A stretch of DNA of 64,000 nucleotides from Yersinia intermedia (GTDB lineage: Bacteria; Pseudomonadota; Gammaproteobacteria; Enterobacterales; Enterobacteriaceae), in contig NZ_LR134116.1 of assembly GCF_900635455.1 (NCBI RefSeq), positions 2,852,001 to 2,916,000 on the forward strand, read 5' to 3'. Under the pieces are notes generated by a model. It worked only from the letters and a program-made list of their open reading frames with translations, was not told the origin of the DNA and did not search any database. Position numbers and translations under genes: made by a program. The stretch's first letter is position 1. Each line of letters opens with the position of its first letter. Positions 1 to 9,623 of the stretch are shown piece after piece.

Positions 1-40
1 GGCCGGTTTGAATAGCATTTATGCTCGCACGCAAGCTAAG

Positions 41-80
41 CGAACATCGCTGCAACGCCAGGGACAAAGGGTATCTAGGG
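41..80. repeat. partial copy of intergenic palindromic element
   Basis: The stretch 'gctgcaacgccagggacaaaggg' resembles the right end of the fuller element at 41681-41795, which ends in 'gctgcaacttcaaggacaaaggg'. It lies just before the ABC permease gene, so it probably occupies the spacer after an upstream binding-protein gene that is outside the window. Only the right end is recognisable here. Confidence 0.5.
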
Positions 81-86
81 AACACC

Positions 87-2165
87 ATGACACATACACA
101 TGCTCTGCGGCTTGCGCAGACACGGGATGCCATTTTCTATTGGCTGGCTTTCGCCGTGGCTGCTTTTGCCCTATTACCCGCTTTTAGCCTGGATTACGGC
201 CTGCTTGAAGCCAGCCGTTCCGAGCTACTGGCGTCTTATGGCTGGTCCGGTCTTAATATCAGTATGCTGTGGTTTGGTCTGCCGTTACTGCTGCTTTTCA
301 GGCCATTGTCACCCGGTGGTCGTGAACACCGTTACCGCCACCTGTTTGATGCAGGTTATGCCCTCTTCTGCGCACTGCTGGTAGTGGTCACCTCGGCCTG
401 GCTCGGGCGCGGACTAGGATTTGCCACTATCGCGCTGTTTATCGCCTTGGGGGCAATAATTACCCTGGCGCTGGCACGCCTTGAATGGCTCGGCGGTGAC
501 CGTTTTGTGCTCGGATCACTGGTCACCATTATTGCGCTGATCACTGTTTTTATTCTGTTCCCCAGTATTGCCATTTTTGTCCCAATATTTACCGATGAGA
601 GTGGTGCTTTTGCCCCATGGCAGTTTATGGCAATCCTCGGACAAGCGCATATCCTGCAAGTTATCTGGAATTCGTTCCTGCTGTCAGTGGCGGTTGGCAT
701 AGGTTGTACCTTCTTCGGCATGGTACTGGCTATCTACACCACGCGGATTGCCAAACGTTCCGCGTTGCTAGGGCGCATCTTCTCAATTCTGCCCATTGTT
801 ACCCCACCTTTTGTCGTCGGGCTGGGCGTAACCTTGATGATGGGCCGCTCCGGCTATGTAACAGAACTGATGGTCACCTGGTTCGGGCTAACCAACACTA
901 ACTGGTTATATGGTTTCACTGGCATCTGGCTGGCACAAGTTCTGGCCTTTACGCCAATGTCATTTATGATCCTCGATGGCGCAATCAAAACTATTCACCC
1001 GTCGTTGGAAGAAGCGTCTTATACCTTGCGCGCCAGCCGTTGGCAGACCTTTATGCAGGTATTTTTACCGTTGCTAAAACCTGCGCTGGCCAACTCATTC
1101 CTGATAGTCATTGTGCAATCGCTGGCGGACTTCAGTAACCCATTAGTATTGGGTGGTAACTTTGACGTGCTGGCCACGCAAATCTACTTCTATATTACCG
1201 GCGCACAGCTTGACTATCCGGCGGCATCCACACTGGGTGTTATCTTGCTGATGTTTTCACTGTTTATCTTCTGTATTCAGTATATGTGGATAGGCAAACG
1301 CTCTTACGTCACCATTTCCGGCAAATCTTCTCGGGGCGATGTTCAGCCATTACCGGAATCACTGGTGTGGGGGACCACCGCCATGCTGTATGTGTGGATT
1401 GCCTTTAACGTTTTATTGTATGGCAGCATTTTCTACGGCAGTTTCACCGTCAACTGGGGGGTCGATTACACCCTGACGTTAAATAACTTTAATCAGCTAT
1501 TTGGCCAAGGTTTCAGTGATGGCGCATGGCCTTCTCTGCTTGATACGCTGCTCTATGCGGGTATTGCTGCCCCTATCACCGCCGCCTTTGGTCTGCTGAT
1601 TGCCTATATCGTGGTACGCCAACAGTTCCGTGGTAAAAAAACCATCGAATTCAGCACCATGTTGTGCTTCGCGGTACCGGGAACGGTCGCAGGGGTTTCC
1701 TACATTTTGGCCTTTAACAGTGCGCCGGTATACCTGACCGGTACTGCCGCCATCGTTATTATCTCTATGGTGATGCGTAATGTGCCGGTAGGGATACGCG
1801 CCGGGATTGCCGGGCTGGGGCAACTGGACAAGTCATTGGATGAGGCATCGCTTAGTCTGCGGGCAGGTTCGCTGCGTACTGTGATTTATATTCTGCTGCC
1901 GTTGCTACGCCCGGCGATTCTGTCGGCGCTGATTTACAGTTTTGTACGCGCCATGACGACCGTCAGTGCCATCGTCTTCCTGGTAACACCCGATACCCGG
2001 GTCGCCACCTCTTACATCCTTAACCGGGTGGAAGATGGCGAATATGGCATTGCCATCGCTTATGGTTCGATCCTGATAGTGGTCATGCTCGCCATCATCT
2101 TCCTGTTTGATTATCTGGTCGGCGAAGCACGAACTGCCCGCTCGAAAGCCAGTAATGCTGAATAA
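87..2165 (+). CDS. afuB: ABC transporter permease, AfuB/FbpB type
   Basis: This 692-residue inner-membrane protein is a fused double permease. Two EAA loops are visible, one with '[15 protein letters not shown]' (about residue 315) and one with '[15 protein letters not shown]' (about residue 590). Each is followed by 'LPLLKPA' or 'LLPLLRPA', as in binding-protein-dependent importers of the ferric/AfuB family, and the length fits fused AfuB/FbpB permeases. The ATG at 87 is preferred over an upstream in-frame ATG at 21 because it follows 'tagggaacacc' and starts the hydrophobic N-terminus sooner. The ATPase gene follows after 25 bp, so the two form an operon. The family was first annotated as iron(III) uptake, but AfuABC of some Pasteurellaceae and enterics is reported to import hexose phosphates. 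The substrate here is undecided. Confidence 0.85.
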   Translation: MTHTHALRLAQTRDAIFYWLAFAVAAFALLPAFSLDYGLLEASRSELLASYGWSGLNISMLWFGLPLLLLFRPLSPGGREHRYRHLFDAGYALFCALLVVVTSAWLGRGLGFATIALFIALGAIITLALARLEWLGGDRFVLGSLVTIIALITVFILFPSIAIFVPIFTDESGAFAPWQFMAILGQAHILQVIWNSFLLSVAVGIGCTFFGMVLAIYTTRIAKRSALLGRIFSILPIVTPPFVVGLGVTLMMGRSGYVTELMVTWFGLTNTNWLYGFTGIWLAQVLAFTPMSFMILDGAIKTIHPSLEEASYTLRASRWQTFMQVFLPLLKPALANSFLIVIVQSLADFSNPLVLGGNFDVLATQIYFYITGAQLDYPAASTLGVILLMFSLFIFCIQYMWIGKRSYVTISGKSSRGDVQPLPESLVWGTTAMLYVWIAFNVLLYGSIFYGSFTVNWGVDYTLTLNNFNQLFGQGFSDGAWPSLLDTLLYAGIAAPITAAFGLLIAYIVVRQQFRGKKTIEFSTMLCFAVPGTVAGVSYILAFNSAPVYLTGTAAIVIISMVMRNVPVGIRAGIAGLGQLDKSLDEASLSLRAGSLRTVIYILLPLLRPAILSALIYSFVRAMTTVSAIVFLVTPDTRVATSYILNRVEDGEYGIAIAYGSILIVVMLAIIFLFDYLVGEARTARSKASNAE

Positions 2166-2190
2166 TGACGTACTGATAAGGCTGAATGTT

Positions 2191-3303
2191 ATGTCTACTA
2201 TAAATACAGTGTCTACTCAAAATAACCTGTCAGATCAACAGACAGTGACTACCGATAAGAAACATTTCGTCGAGCTAAAGCACGTTACCAAGCGCTTTGG
2301 CAGCAATATCGTGATTGACAGTCTCAACCTGGCTATCCCTAAAGGGGAAATGGTTACCCTGCTGGGGCCATCGGGCTGTGGTAAAACCACGGTATTACGG
2401 TTGGTTGCCGGGCTAGAGAAGCCTTCCGGTGGACAAATCTTTATCGATGGTGAAGATGTGACTGACCGATCTATCCAGCAGCGGGATATCTGCATGGTGT
2501 TCCAGTCCTATGCCTTGTTCCCGCATATGTCGCTGGGTGAGAATATTGGTTATGGCCTGAAAATGCTGGGCCGACCAAAAAATGAGATTCGCGATCGTGT
2601 GCAGGAAGCGTTAGCGTTAGTGGATTTAGACGGCTTTGCCGATCGTTTCGTGGATCAAATATCCGGTGGGCAGCAGCAACGTGTTGCGCTGGCAAGGGCG
2701 CTAATCCTCAAACCTAAAGTACTACTGTTTGATGAACCACTCAGTAATCTGGATGCTAACTTGCGCCGCAGCATGCGTGATAAAATTCGTGAATTACAGC
2801 AACAGTTTAATATTACCTCACTGTATGTCACCCACGACCAAAGTGAAGCCTTTGCCGTTTCTGATACCGTGCTGGTGATGAATAAAGGCAAAATAATGCA
2901 AATTGGTGCGCCACAAGAACTGTACCGTCAACCCGCCTCACATTTCATGGCCAGTTTCATGGGGGATGCCAATGTCTTCCCAGCTACTATTCACAGCAGC
3001 AGTGTTGAAATCTTTGGTTATCATATTCCTAAACCACAGGGATTCGCAGCCCAACGGCAACAGTCAACCGTGGGTGTGCGGCCAGAGGCTATCACGCTGA
3101 GTCAGCAAGGTGAACCAAGCCAGCGCTGCACCATTAATAAAGTAGCTTATATGGGGCCGCAGTATGAAGTTCTGGTGGATTGGCAAGGCCAATCTTTGCT
3201 CTTGCAGGTAAATGCCACGCAACTGCAACCCGCCCCAGGTGACAGCTACTATCTGCAAATCCACCCCTATGGCATGTTTGTACTGGCTGATACACCGCAG
3301 TAA
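2191..3303 (+). CDS. afuC: ABC transporter ATP-binding protein, AfuC/FbpC type
   Basis: This 370-residue cytoplasmic ATPase energises the preceding permease. Walker A 'GPSGCGKTT' lies near residue 55, the signature '[15 protein letters not shown]' near residue 155 and Walker B '[12 protein letters not shown]' just after it, with the switch His in 'YVTHDQ'. The C-terminal third has a TOBE-like domain ('[10 protein letters not shown]') as in the CUT1/FbpC/PotA group. The start chosen is ATG 2191, which follows 'aagg'. An in-frame ATG at 2107 would overlap the permease gene and add an unconserved tail. A 9-bp GC-rich inverted repeat lies just downstream. As with the permease, iron versus hexose phosphate cannot be decided. 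Confidence 0.85.
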   Translation: MSTINTVSTQNNLSDQQTVTTDKKHFVELKHVTKRFGSNIVIDSLNLAIPKGEMVTLLGPSGCGKTTVLRLVAGLEKPSGGQIFIDGEDVTDRSIQQRDICMVFQSYALFPHMSLGENIGYGLKMLGRPKNEIRDRVQEALALVDLDGFADRFVDQISGGQQQRVALARALILKPKVLLFDEPLSNLDANLRRSMRDKIRELQQQFNITSLYVTHDQSEAFAVSDTVLVMNKGKIMQIGAPQELYRQPASHFMASFMGDANVFPATIHSSSVEIFGYHIPKPQGFAAQRQQSTVGVRPEAITLSQQGEPSQRCTINKVAYMGPQYEVLVDWQGQSLLLQVNATQLQPAPGDSYYLQIHPYGMFVLADTPQ

Positions 3304-3313
3304 ACTCATTGGT

Positions 3314-3337
3314 GGGCGGCGCGCAAATGCGCTGCCC
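3314..3337 (+). terminator. GC-rich hairpin after the ABC operon
   Basis: GGGCGGCGC (3314-3322) pairs with GCGCTGCCC (3329-3337), giving a 9-bp stem with one G-U pair and a 6-nt loop. It starts 10 bp past the ATPase stop codon. The following bases are 'ccttacg' rather than a T run, so it is at best a weak intrinsic terminator. Confidence 0.4.
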
Positions 3338-3447
3338 CCTTACGTTGAATGGCCTACATTTTTTTGCGCAAGCATTGAGCTAAAAGCCAAAAATCTCAAT
3401 AAGTTGCGCAAACTGTAAGCAAACAATCCAAATTTGCTGTTTCCCCT

Positions 3448-3476
3448 TTGACATGTTCCTCATACCTCGCTATTAT
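3448..3476 (+). promoter_or_regulatory. sigma70 promoter of tRNA-Asn copy 1
   Basis: A consensus -35 TTGACA (3448-3453) and a TATTAT -10 (3471-3476) are separated by 17 bp. The stretch 'ctcgctattattcgcc.cgttcacacgat' is repeated almost exactly before the second tRNA-Asn. Confidence 0.8.
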
Positions 3477-3494
3477 TCGCCCCGTTCACACGAT

Positions 3495-3570
3495 TCCTCT
3501 GTAGTTCAGTCGGTAGAACGGCGGACTGTTAATCCGTATGTCACTGGTTCGAGTCCAGTCAGAGGAGCCA
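3495..3570 (+). tRNA. tRNA-Asn(GTT), copy 1
   Basis: This 76-nt tRNA has acceptor stem TCCTCTG/CAGAGGA, discriminator G, an encoded CCA, anticodon arm 'GGACTGTTAATCC' with anticodon GTT, and T arm 'CTGGTTCGAGTCCAG'. It is identical over its full length to 15476-15551. Asn tRNA genes are known integration sites for the high-pathogenicity island in Yersinia. No integrase or island end is visible here. Confidence 0.97.
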
Positions 3571-3579
3571 AATTTAGAG

Positions 3580-3616
3580 AAACCCGCTTAGGAAACTAAG
3601 CGGGTTTCTTGTTTTA
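3580..3616 (+). terminator. intrinsic terminator of tRNA-Asn copy 1
   Basis: AAACCCGCTTA (3580-3590) pairs with TAAGCGGGTTT (3597-3607) around a 6-nt loop, followed by 'cttgtttt'. Confidence 0.85.
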
Positions 3617-4133
3617 ATTCTGTTTTTCACGCTCTACCGCAATTTTAAGATACGTAATGTATTATCATTAATTACATTACGTTACTGCCTGAAAAACCAT
3701 TATCAGATAGGACCTATCTCCCTGATATTCATACCAGAATAATCCATGCGATGGATTATAGAAGTTTCCTACACACAGAGCTGAAAAATCGTATATATTT
3801 ACATTTAGAATTATAAATTAACTATTTCTTCTCTATTTTTCTGAATAAGCCATTTTAAAATTAATAAAAAAAATCCTAATTCGTTTATAATCAATTCACT
3901 AGGTAGAATAAGCTTGCTGAGCTGAGTTGGCTTAAGTGATCTAAACATGAACAAGAATCTTTTCTTGATAATCTATAATTAGAGATTAGAATCACCGAAA
4001 TAGTACTTTGGGCATCGGCAGCAGTGGTTCTTGTTTATCTCGTCTTGGGTAATCATTTGGAGTCGATCGGTGCAAGCGAGTAGCAGTGAATTAACTCTGC
4101 GAATCCCAAGATATAACGGTTTACGGAGAGAAC
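3617..4133 (+). promoter_or_regulatory. AT-rich leader region of the response-regulator gene
   Basis: This 517-bp AT-rich stretch holds no convincing coding sequence. It probably carries the promoter and 5' leader of the two-component operon. The notable element is the half-site 'TTTCCTACA' at 3765-3773, shared with the fimbrial promoter region. There is also a short palindrome 'caagaatcttttcttg' near 3952. The last bases before the gene, 'ggagagaac', form a good ribosome binding site. Confidence 0.45.
3766..3783 (+). promoter_or_regulatory. possible EvgA-like box (half site)
   Basis: TTCCTACACACAGAGCTG matches the left half of the E. coli EvgA consensus as I remember it (TTCYTACAYYTGTARGAA) at positions 1-9. 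The right half is poor, giving about 11 of 18 matches. It lies 350 bp before the response-regulator start, where autoregulation would act. The weight comes mainly from the same 9-mer occurring before the fimbrial operon. Confidence 0.35.
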
Positions 4134-4766
4134 ATGACAAAATCAGTGATGATAGTTGATGACCACCCGGCTATTCGAGTCGCCATTCGGGCATTACTAT
4201 CACAAAGTGAAGACTTTTCAACTATTTATGAATCAGTTGACGGTAGTGAAGCCTTAGAAATATTAAAAAATAACCCTGTAGACTTGGTTATTATTGATAT
4301 TGAGTTACCTAACTTTGATGGTTTCTCGTTGTTGAAAAAACTGCAGCAACGTGGATTTACCGGTAAATCATTATTCTTGTCCGCCAAGAATGAGCAAGTG
4401 TTTGCAGTGCGGGCATTACAGGCAGGCGCTAACGGTTTTATCAGTAAAAATAAAGATATTAGCGAAATTCTTTTTGCTGCGCAGAACGTATTACGCGGCT
4501 ATTCATTCTTCCCCTCTGAAACGTTGACCCAATTAGCCGGGCAACCTTCCAACCATGACCCTGTCAATCGGGCGAGGTTGTTGTCAGAGCGAGAAATTAA
4601 TGTTTTGCGTTATCTGGTGAATGGTTTGTCAAATAAACAGATTGCTGACGAAATGTTTATCAGTAACAAAACCGTCAGTACCTATAAAACCCGTATCCTG
4701 ACCAAATTAGGGCTAAGTTCTGTAATTGAACTGGCAGATTATGCACATACCCATAATTTGGTATAA
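4134..4766 (+). CDS. NarL/LuxR-family response regulator (EvgA/BvgA-like)
   Basis: This 210-residue DNA-binding response regulator has a receiver domain at residues 1-120. The acidic pair is D9-D10, the phosphoacceptor is D55 in 'VIIDIELP', and a conserved Lys occurs in 'FISKNKDI'. A LuxR-type helix-turn-helix occupies about residues 145-205 ('LSEREINVLRYLVNGLSNKQ'). The match to EvgA/BvgA, together with the adjacent unorthodox kinase, indicates a phosphorelay that ends here. Its coding end overlaps the kinase start by 26 bp, so the two are translationally coupled. The best candidate target is the fimbrial operon at 9001. A true functional equivalence to EvgA is not shown. Confidence 0.9.
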   Translation: MTKSVMIVDDHPAIRVAIRALLSQSEDFSTIYESVDGSEALEILKNNPVDLVIIDIELPNFDGFSLLKKLQQRGFTGKSLFLSAKNEQVFAVRALQAGANGFISKNKDISEILFAAQNVLRGYSFFPSETLTQLAGQPSNHDPVNRARLLSEREINVLRYLVNGLSNKQIADEMFISNKTVSTYKTRILTKLGLSSVIELADYAHTHNLV

Positions 4767-7700
4767 TTCAGGCTGGTCTGCTTTAGCGCTGACAACGCTA
4801 TCTTTACGTAGTAGGTTCTCTTGGCGAATTCTTCTTTACTGTTTGCTGTTGCTTAGCGGGCAGCTTAATGCTGCCATGATGACCGGTCGTCAGGGGTGTG
4901 ATACTGGACAACCATTGACGATACACAGTATCGCTAATAGCTACAGTGAAGACCTATTACTTACGCCTTCCACAGACACTCGCCAATCAAGCCGGCGTAC
5001 GGTGAAAGTGGGGGTGGTCATTGATGCCAATACTCCTTTTGTGGTTAACCGTGATGATAATGCTATTGAAGGCATTGTTGCGGACTACCTGAAAATAATC
5101 AGTGATGCCAGCCAATTATCTTTCCAGATGATCGGTTATTGCGATTACGGGTTAGTGTTGAATGCGCTGGAAAATGGCCAAATTGACTTAATGGCAGGAA
5201 CGCCAATGCCCGCTCAGCCGGGGCTGATAGCGTCTCATGCCTTCTTTACTAACCGGCATGTCGAAGTTCGCAGCAAGAATTGGGATCCGACCAAACGTAC
5301 CCACCCAGAGACGGTGGCTATCGTCAATAATGAGCCATTATCACCTGAGTTTCTGTTTAATTATCATGCCGATAAAATTGTTGCCTACCCTAACCAATTA
5401 CAAGGGTTACTGGCTGTCGCCTATGGTAATGCCGATGTCTTTGTCGCTAATGCCACAACGGCTAACTATCTTATCGATCAGTTGCAATTGCTAACGTTGC
5501 AAATTCGCAACTTTACACCTTACCACCCTGCCCCCTACACCTTTCTGGCAAAGGAAAGTAATCAAAAGCTGATTAACTACATTAATCAGATTTTAGAATT
5601 ATTACCTACCCGTGCGACGGGTGATATTCAGCAGCGCTGGTTTGGTAGCAAGCATCATTACAACATTGATGCCAAGTTGCTGTTGACCGAACAAGAGGTA
5701 AGCTGGATTCAGAGCCATCCGGTAGTGACCTATGTCGCCCCATTTGATCTGGCCCCACTGATATTTCGTGATCGTCAAACGGGGAGAATGGCTGGTTTCT
5801 CAATCGATCTTATCGATATTATTGCGCGCCGAACTGGGATTAAATTTGAGCCAGTTTATACCAAAGATACCGGGGAAGGGGTGCGTGATTTTATTGCCGG
5901 TAAAATTGATTTACTGCCAATTGTGGCCGTTCGCAACGGCATGTATGGCAACAGCCTTTATTCTTCACCGGTAGCTCAATCATTATGGGGCATAATGACG
6001 CGCGAAGACCGCCTGGATATCAATAATGTGGCAGATCTGGCAGGAAAGCGGGTGGGGATACAATCGGGTAGTGCTTCTGGCGGAATTATTGGTAACCCCC
6101 TGTTAGCCCAGAAAATCACCTTTGTTCAAGCCCCGGATACCATGACACTGGTACGTTGGTTGCAGCAAGGCAAAGTGGATGCTGTCGTCAAAAATATGAT
6201 GACAGCCAACTATCTGTCAGCCCAGAACTTTACCCCAGATATAAAAACGGTCGCCGTGGCAGGCGAAGAACCACTGATGATGGCATTCGCCATCCGCCCA
6301 GACCTGCCTGAATTAAAAGCCATCATTGATAAAGTAATTGAATCTATTCCACCGGAAGAGTTAGACAACTTAATCAGCGAATGGAGTACCTTCAAACCTA
6401 AGCCAACAAGCTTTGATGAGGACTCATTAGATAATGAATGGCTGATGTTGGCGTTGAAAATAAGCTCAGGGATATTATTGGTCTTCGGTTTATACTTGTG
6501 CTACTTGGTATTCAATAAACGTCGTCAGGCCAAGTTGTTACATGCCCGCTTGCTACAGCAAGAATCGGTTATCAATGCATTGCCCTTCGCGGTATTTATT
6601 CGTACCACCACTGGCGAGCTGGCGGTTTATAACAACCACTTTGCAGCAGCCCACCACGATAAGCTTCACGACTTGCTCAATCAGAACGTTGAACAAGCTA
6701 ACTGGCCAATGACCAGCCCACTTGATCGCGAAATAGATAAATACTGCCGTTATGTCTTGAAGGACAGAAAACCACAAATGGTAGATTTATCTCTGGAGAT
6801 CAATGGTGATCTGCGGGATATCTTCCTGTGGATTATCCCATTGGATAATGCTGAGCGCAGTTTGCTGGGCGGCTGGCTGGATATTAGTCAACGTAAAACC
6901 GTGGAGCGGGAGTTGGAAGCCGCACGCCTCGAAGCGGAAAGCGCCAACCGGACCAAAAGCACTTTCCTGGCCACCATCTGTCACGAACTACGCACACCAA
7001 TGTACGCCATTATGGGCTTACTGGAGTTGGAGATACGTAGTGCCCAGCCGGTCGATAAAAATACGCTGGTTACCGTGTCCAAATCAGCTCAATCGCTGAT
7101 GTTACTGCTTGATGACATCATCGATTCTGCCAAAATTGAAGCCGGGCAACTGAGTGTTCATCCCGCCGCAGTAGATTTCCGCCAAGAAATGGAGCGGATG
7201 CTCACTATCTATCAACCTATCGCAGATGAACGTGGACTTCGCTTCTCTGGCTGGTTGGATGACCAAATCCCGCACTTACTGATGGCAGATATGCTCAGAG
7301 TGAGGCAGGTCATGGGGAATCTATTGGGTAATGCACTGAAATTTACCGAACAGGGTGGTGTTTCAGTGGATGTCACTTGGGAGCCGACGGATGACAAACA
7401 GGGTGTCATGAATATCGATATTACCGATACGGGTATTGGTATTTCGCCAGCGGCACAGGCAACGCTGTTCCAACCCTTCAGCCAGGCTAACGAAGGTAAA
7501 TCACCTCGTTTCGGTGGGTCGGGGCTGGGACTTTGGATTTGTCATCAATTGATTCATAAAATGGGTGGGCAAGTCGCTATGGAAAGCCAGCTTGGTAAAG
7601 GCACCAGTTTGTTTATTACGTTGCCATTGACGATTGCCACTACAGACGATTTACCGCCTGATGCGACCATTATCCATGCCGATGAAAAGCAGTTGGGCCA

Positions 7701-8607
7701 ATTGAAGAACCTGCGGGTTCTGGTGGTGGATGACCTTCCCGCCAACCGCCAGTTGCTTCAACAACAATTGGCTTTTATCGGCATCGAGCAAGTGATGAGC
7801 GCCGAAAATGGCGCTGAAGCCTGGCAAATATTGCAACATTACAGCTTTGATATCGTCATCACCGATTACAACATGCCACTGATGAATGGTTATGAACTTG
7901 CCGCCCATATCCGCAATAGCCCGGCAATAAAAGATATGATCATCATTGGTTGCACTGCGGATGCACGGCAAGAGAGCACCGAACGTTGTTCTGATGCGGG
8001 TATGAATGATTGTATGGTTAAACCAGTGACTATTGACACCTTACGTACCGTTCTGTTGCGCCAAGAGGTTGCCGATATCAATCTGGAGGCAAATTATCAT
8101 CACACCAATGATGACTATCGCGTAAATCCATTGGAGATGAGCCAACGGGAAAACACACACTCAGCGGCAGACAACAGTGAAAACCAAAAAGTACCACAGA
8201 CTTCCTTCGCCGCAGCCCAAGATAAATTAAGGTCGCTCTCAGGTGGACGAACTGAGGTAGAGGTGCAGTTATTGCAATCGTTGCTGGAAAGCAATGTGCA
8301 GGATGCGGCGGCACTAACGGCACTGTACAGCCAGCTAAAGGCAGATGAGAGCAGTACGGTGGCTACCGATACTTATAAAGAAATGGCAAGCTTAGTGCAC
8401 CGGATCAAAGGTGCGGTACAACTGATCGATGCACAAGATCTGGTAGAATATTGTATCAAATTCGAATCCATGATCCTCGCTAATGATAAACCAGCAGTCA
8501 TTTCATTCGGGGCTGATTATCTTGAACTGTTAACGGGCACTAATCAGTTATTAGCTAAGTTAGTTACTGCATACGCAGAAATTGATAGCGCTAGCCCGAT
8601 TAAATAA
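4741..8607 (+). CDS. unorthodox hybrid sensor kinase (BvgS/EvgS type)
   Basis: This 1288-residue inner-membrane sensor runs phosphoryl groups through a four-step relay. After a signal segment (about residues 25-44, 'ILLYCLLLLSGQLNA') come two periplasmic venus-flytrap domains of the SBP_bac_3 type (about 65-290 and 320-545). Next are one membrane helix (about 565-590), a PAS-like linker, and a HisKA domain with H748 in 'ICHELRTP'. The HATPase has 'DTGIGI' and 'GGSGLGL'. A receiver follows with D1042 in 'ITDYNMP', and an Hpt domain with H1220 in 'VHRIKGA'. The ATG at 4741 is preferred to the TTG at 4726. All relay residues are present, so the protein looks functional. The paired flytraps suggest control by a small molecule, identity unknown. 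Confidence 0.92.
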   Translation: MHIPIIWYNSGWSALALTTLSLRSRFSWRILLYCLLLLSGQLNAAMMTGRQGCDTGQPLTIHSIANSYSEDLLLTPSTDTRQSSRRTVKVGVVIDANTPFVVNRDDNAIEGIVADYLKIISDASQLSFQMIGYCDYGLVLNALENGQIDLMAGTPMPAQPGLIASHAFFTNRHVEVRSKNWDPTKRTHPETVAIVNNEPLSPEFLFNYHADKIVAYPNQLQGLLAVAYGNADVFVANATTANYLIDQLQLLTLQIRNFTPYHPAPYTFLAKESNQKLINYINQILELLPTRATGDIQQRWFGSKHHYNIDAKLLLTEQEVSWIQSHPVVTYVAPFDLAPLIFRDRQTGRMAGFSIDLIDIIARRTGIKFEPVYTKDTGEGVRDFIAGKIDLLPIVAVRNGMYGNSLYSSPVAQSLWGIMTREDRLDINNVADLAGKRVGIQSGSASGGIIGNPLLAQKITFVQAPDTMTLVRWLQQGKVDAVVKNMMTANYLSAQNFTPDIKTVAVAGEEPLMMAFAIRPDLPELKAIIDKVIESIPPEELDNLISEWSTFKPKPTSFDEDSLDNEWLMLALKISSGILLVFGLYLCYLVFNKRRQAKLLHARLLQQESVINALPFAVFIRTTTGELAVYNNHFAAAHHDKLHDLLNQNVEQANWPMTSPLDREIDKYCRYVLKDRKPQMVDLSLEINGDLRDIFLWIIPLDNAERSLLGGWLDISQRKTVERELEAARLEAESANRTKSTFLATICHELRTPMYAIMGLLELEIRSAQPVDKNTLVTVSKSAQSLMLLLDDIIDSAKIEAGQLSVHPAAVDFRQEMERMLTIYQPIADERGLRFSGWLDDQIPHLLMADMLRVRQVMGNLLGNALKFTEQGGVSVDVTWEPTDDKQGVMNIDITDTGIGISPAAQATLFQPFSQANEGKSPRFGGSGLGLWICHQLIHKMGGQVAMESQLGKGTSLFITLPLTIATTDDLPPDATIIHADEKQLGQLKNLRVLVVDDLPANRQLLQQQLAFIGIEQVMSAENGAEAWQILQHYSFDIVITDYNMPLMNGYELAAHIRNSPAIKDMIIIGCTADARQESTERCSDAGMNDCMVKPVTIDTLRTVLLRQEVADINLEANYHHTNDDYRVNPLEMSQRENTHSAADNSENQKVPQTSFAAAQDKLRSLSGGRTEVEVQLLQSLLESNVQDAAALTALYSQLKADESSTVATDTYKEMASLVHRIKGAVQLIDAQDLVEYCIKFESMILANDKPAVISFGADYLELLTGTNQLLAKLVTAYAEIDSASPIK

Positions 8608-8630
8608 ATATTAAAATTGCCCTTTCATCT

Positions 8631-8666
8631 AAAGCCCACCCGTATAACTTGGTGGGCTTTCTTATT
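8631..8666 (+). terminator. terminator after sensor kinase gene
   Basis: AAAGCCCACC (8631-8640) pairs with GGTGGGCTTT (8651-8660) around a 10-nt loop, followed by 'cttattt'. It separates the two-component operon from the fimbrial operon. Confidence 0.85.
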
Positions 8667-9000
8667 TAGATAATCACTATTCTTGCCCATCTGCAAAAAA
8701 AACATCTCACCGCCAATGACGTAAAAAACCCCAAGTCTTTGGAATAGAAGTAATTTATTATTTTCACTTTCTTAAGGAATGGATTTCCTACATCTATAGT
8801 GGGAAATTTCACATATAAAACAAGGACGCATCTCATTTTACCCGACTCTATTTCCCCCTACACTGGCCTCGGCCCAGATATCGAATAGCGCAACTCAATA
8901 ACAACGGCTGACTTTATTCAACTTAATGATCGCTCATTTTGATGAATGCTGAGGGTCTCCGTTCACCAAAATATAAATTATAAAATTAAGTAGGAATTAA
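8667..9000 (+). promoter_or_regulatory. fimbrial operon promoter region
   Basis: This 334-bp gap before the pilin gene has no coding sequence. It contains the EvgA-like box at 8785-8802. No invertible-element repeats of the fimS kind were seen, so control by the neighbouring two-component system is more likely than phase switching. 'taggaattaa' supplies the ribosome binding site of the pilin gene. Confidence 0.5.
8785..8802 (+). promoter_or_regulatory. EvgA-like operator before fimbrial operon
   Basis: TTCCTACATCTATAGTGG matches 14 of 18 positions of the E. coli EvgA consensus as remembered (TTCYTACAYYTGTARGAA). The left half is perfect. The region also has a looser dyad, ATTTCC (8783-8788) against GGAAAT (8802-8807). 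It lies about 200 bp before the pilin start. Confidence 0.45.
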
Positions 9001-9531
9001 ATGGGAAAAACTCTAATAACGTTGGTGCTGCTTACCCTACCGGGCATAGCGTTGGCTGCAACGTCAAATAACACGATCAAATTTCAAGGAGAGGTGGCCG
9101 AACAAACTTGCATGGTGGATATCAATGGTACAGCCAACACCCCTGTCGTTTTGCTACCCACCGTTTCGACCAGCAACCTGAATCAGGTTAATTCAGTTGC
9201 CGGTAAAACCAATTTTACGATTAACCTAACCGGCTGCAACATTGCCATTCAAGACACTAAAATCAGTTCGGTTTTTCAAGGCATGAATGTCACTCCAGCG
9301 GGTAATTTAGGCAATGTGGGTACAGCACAAAATGTTGCTATTCAGTTGCTTGACACCAATGGTGCACCGATTCGCATGTCAGGTGGTAGCGTTGAAGTCC
9401 CTGGAATTACCTTAGCCACCGGTGCAACCTCAGCATCCCAAGATCTGGCTGCGCAATATATTACGGAAGAAGGCCGCGCAACTGCCGGGAGCGTTATTGC
9501 TTCTGCACAATACGCGATCACCTACCCCTGA
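9001..9531 (+). CDS. fimbrial major subunit, type 1 pilin family
   Basis: This 176-residue exported pilin has a signal peptide that ends 'LPGIALA', giving a mature protein beginning near 'ATSNN'. Two cysteines ('QTCMVDI' and 'LTGCNIA') form the usual pilin disulfide. The C-terminus 'SAQYAITYP' has the alternating hydrophobic pattern and penultimate aromatic of a donor-strand-accepting subunit. It is first in a five-gene operon, so it is the probable major rod subunit. 'aggaatta' before the ATG is the ribosome binding site. Confidence 0.92.
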   Translation: MGKTLITLVLLTLPGIALAATSNNTIKFQGEVAEQTCMVDINGTANTPVVLLPTVSTSNLNQVNSVAGKTNFTINLTGCNIAIQDTKISSVFQGMNVTPAGNLGNVGTAQNVAIQLLDTNGAPIRMSGGSVEVPGITLATGATSASQDLAAQYITEEGRATAGSVIASAQYAITYP

Positions 9532-9623
9532 CTATTCATGAGATCCAAGCCGTTTCATGAATACGTTGCCAACCGGTAACGGAGCCTAAACAAAACCAGA
9601 ATAATCAAGGATAAGTAAGCGCT

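Noticed and set aside
8667..9000. phase-variation switch before the pilin gene
   Set aside because: No pair of inverted repeats bounding an invertible segment and no fim-type recombinase gene in the window.
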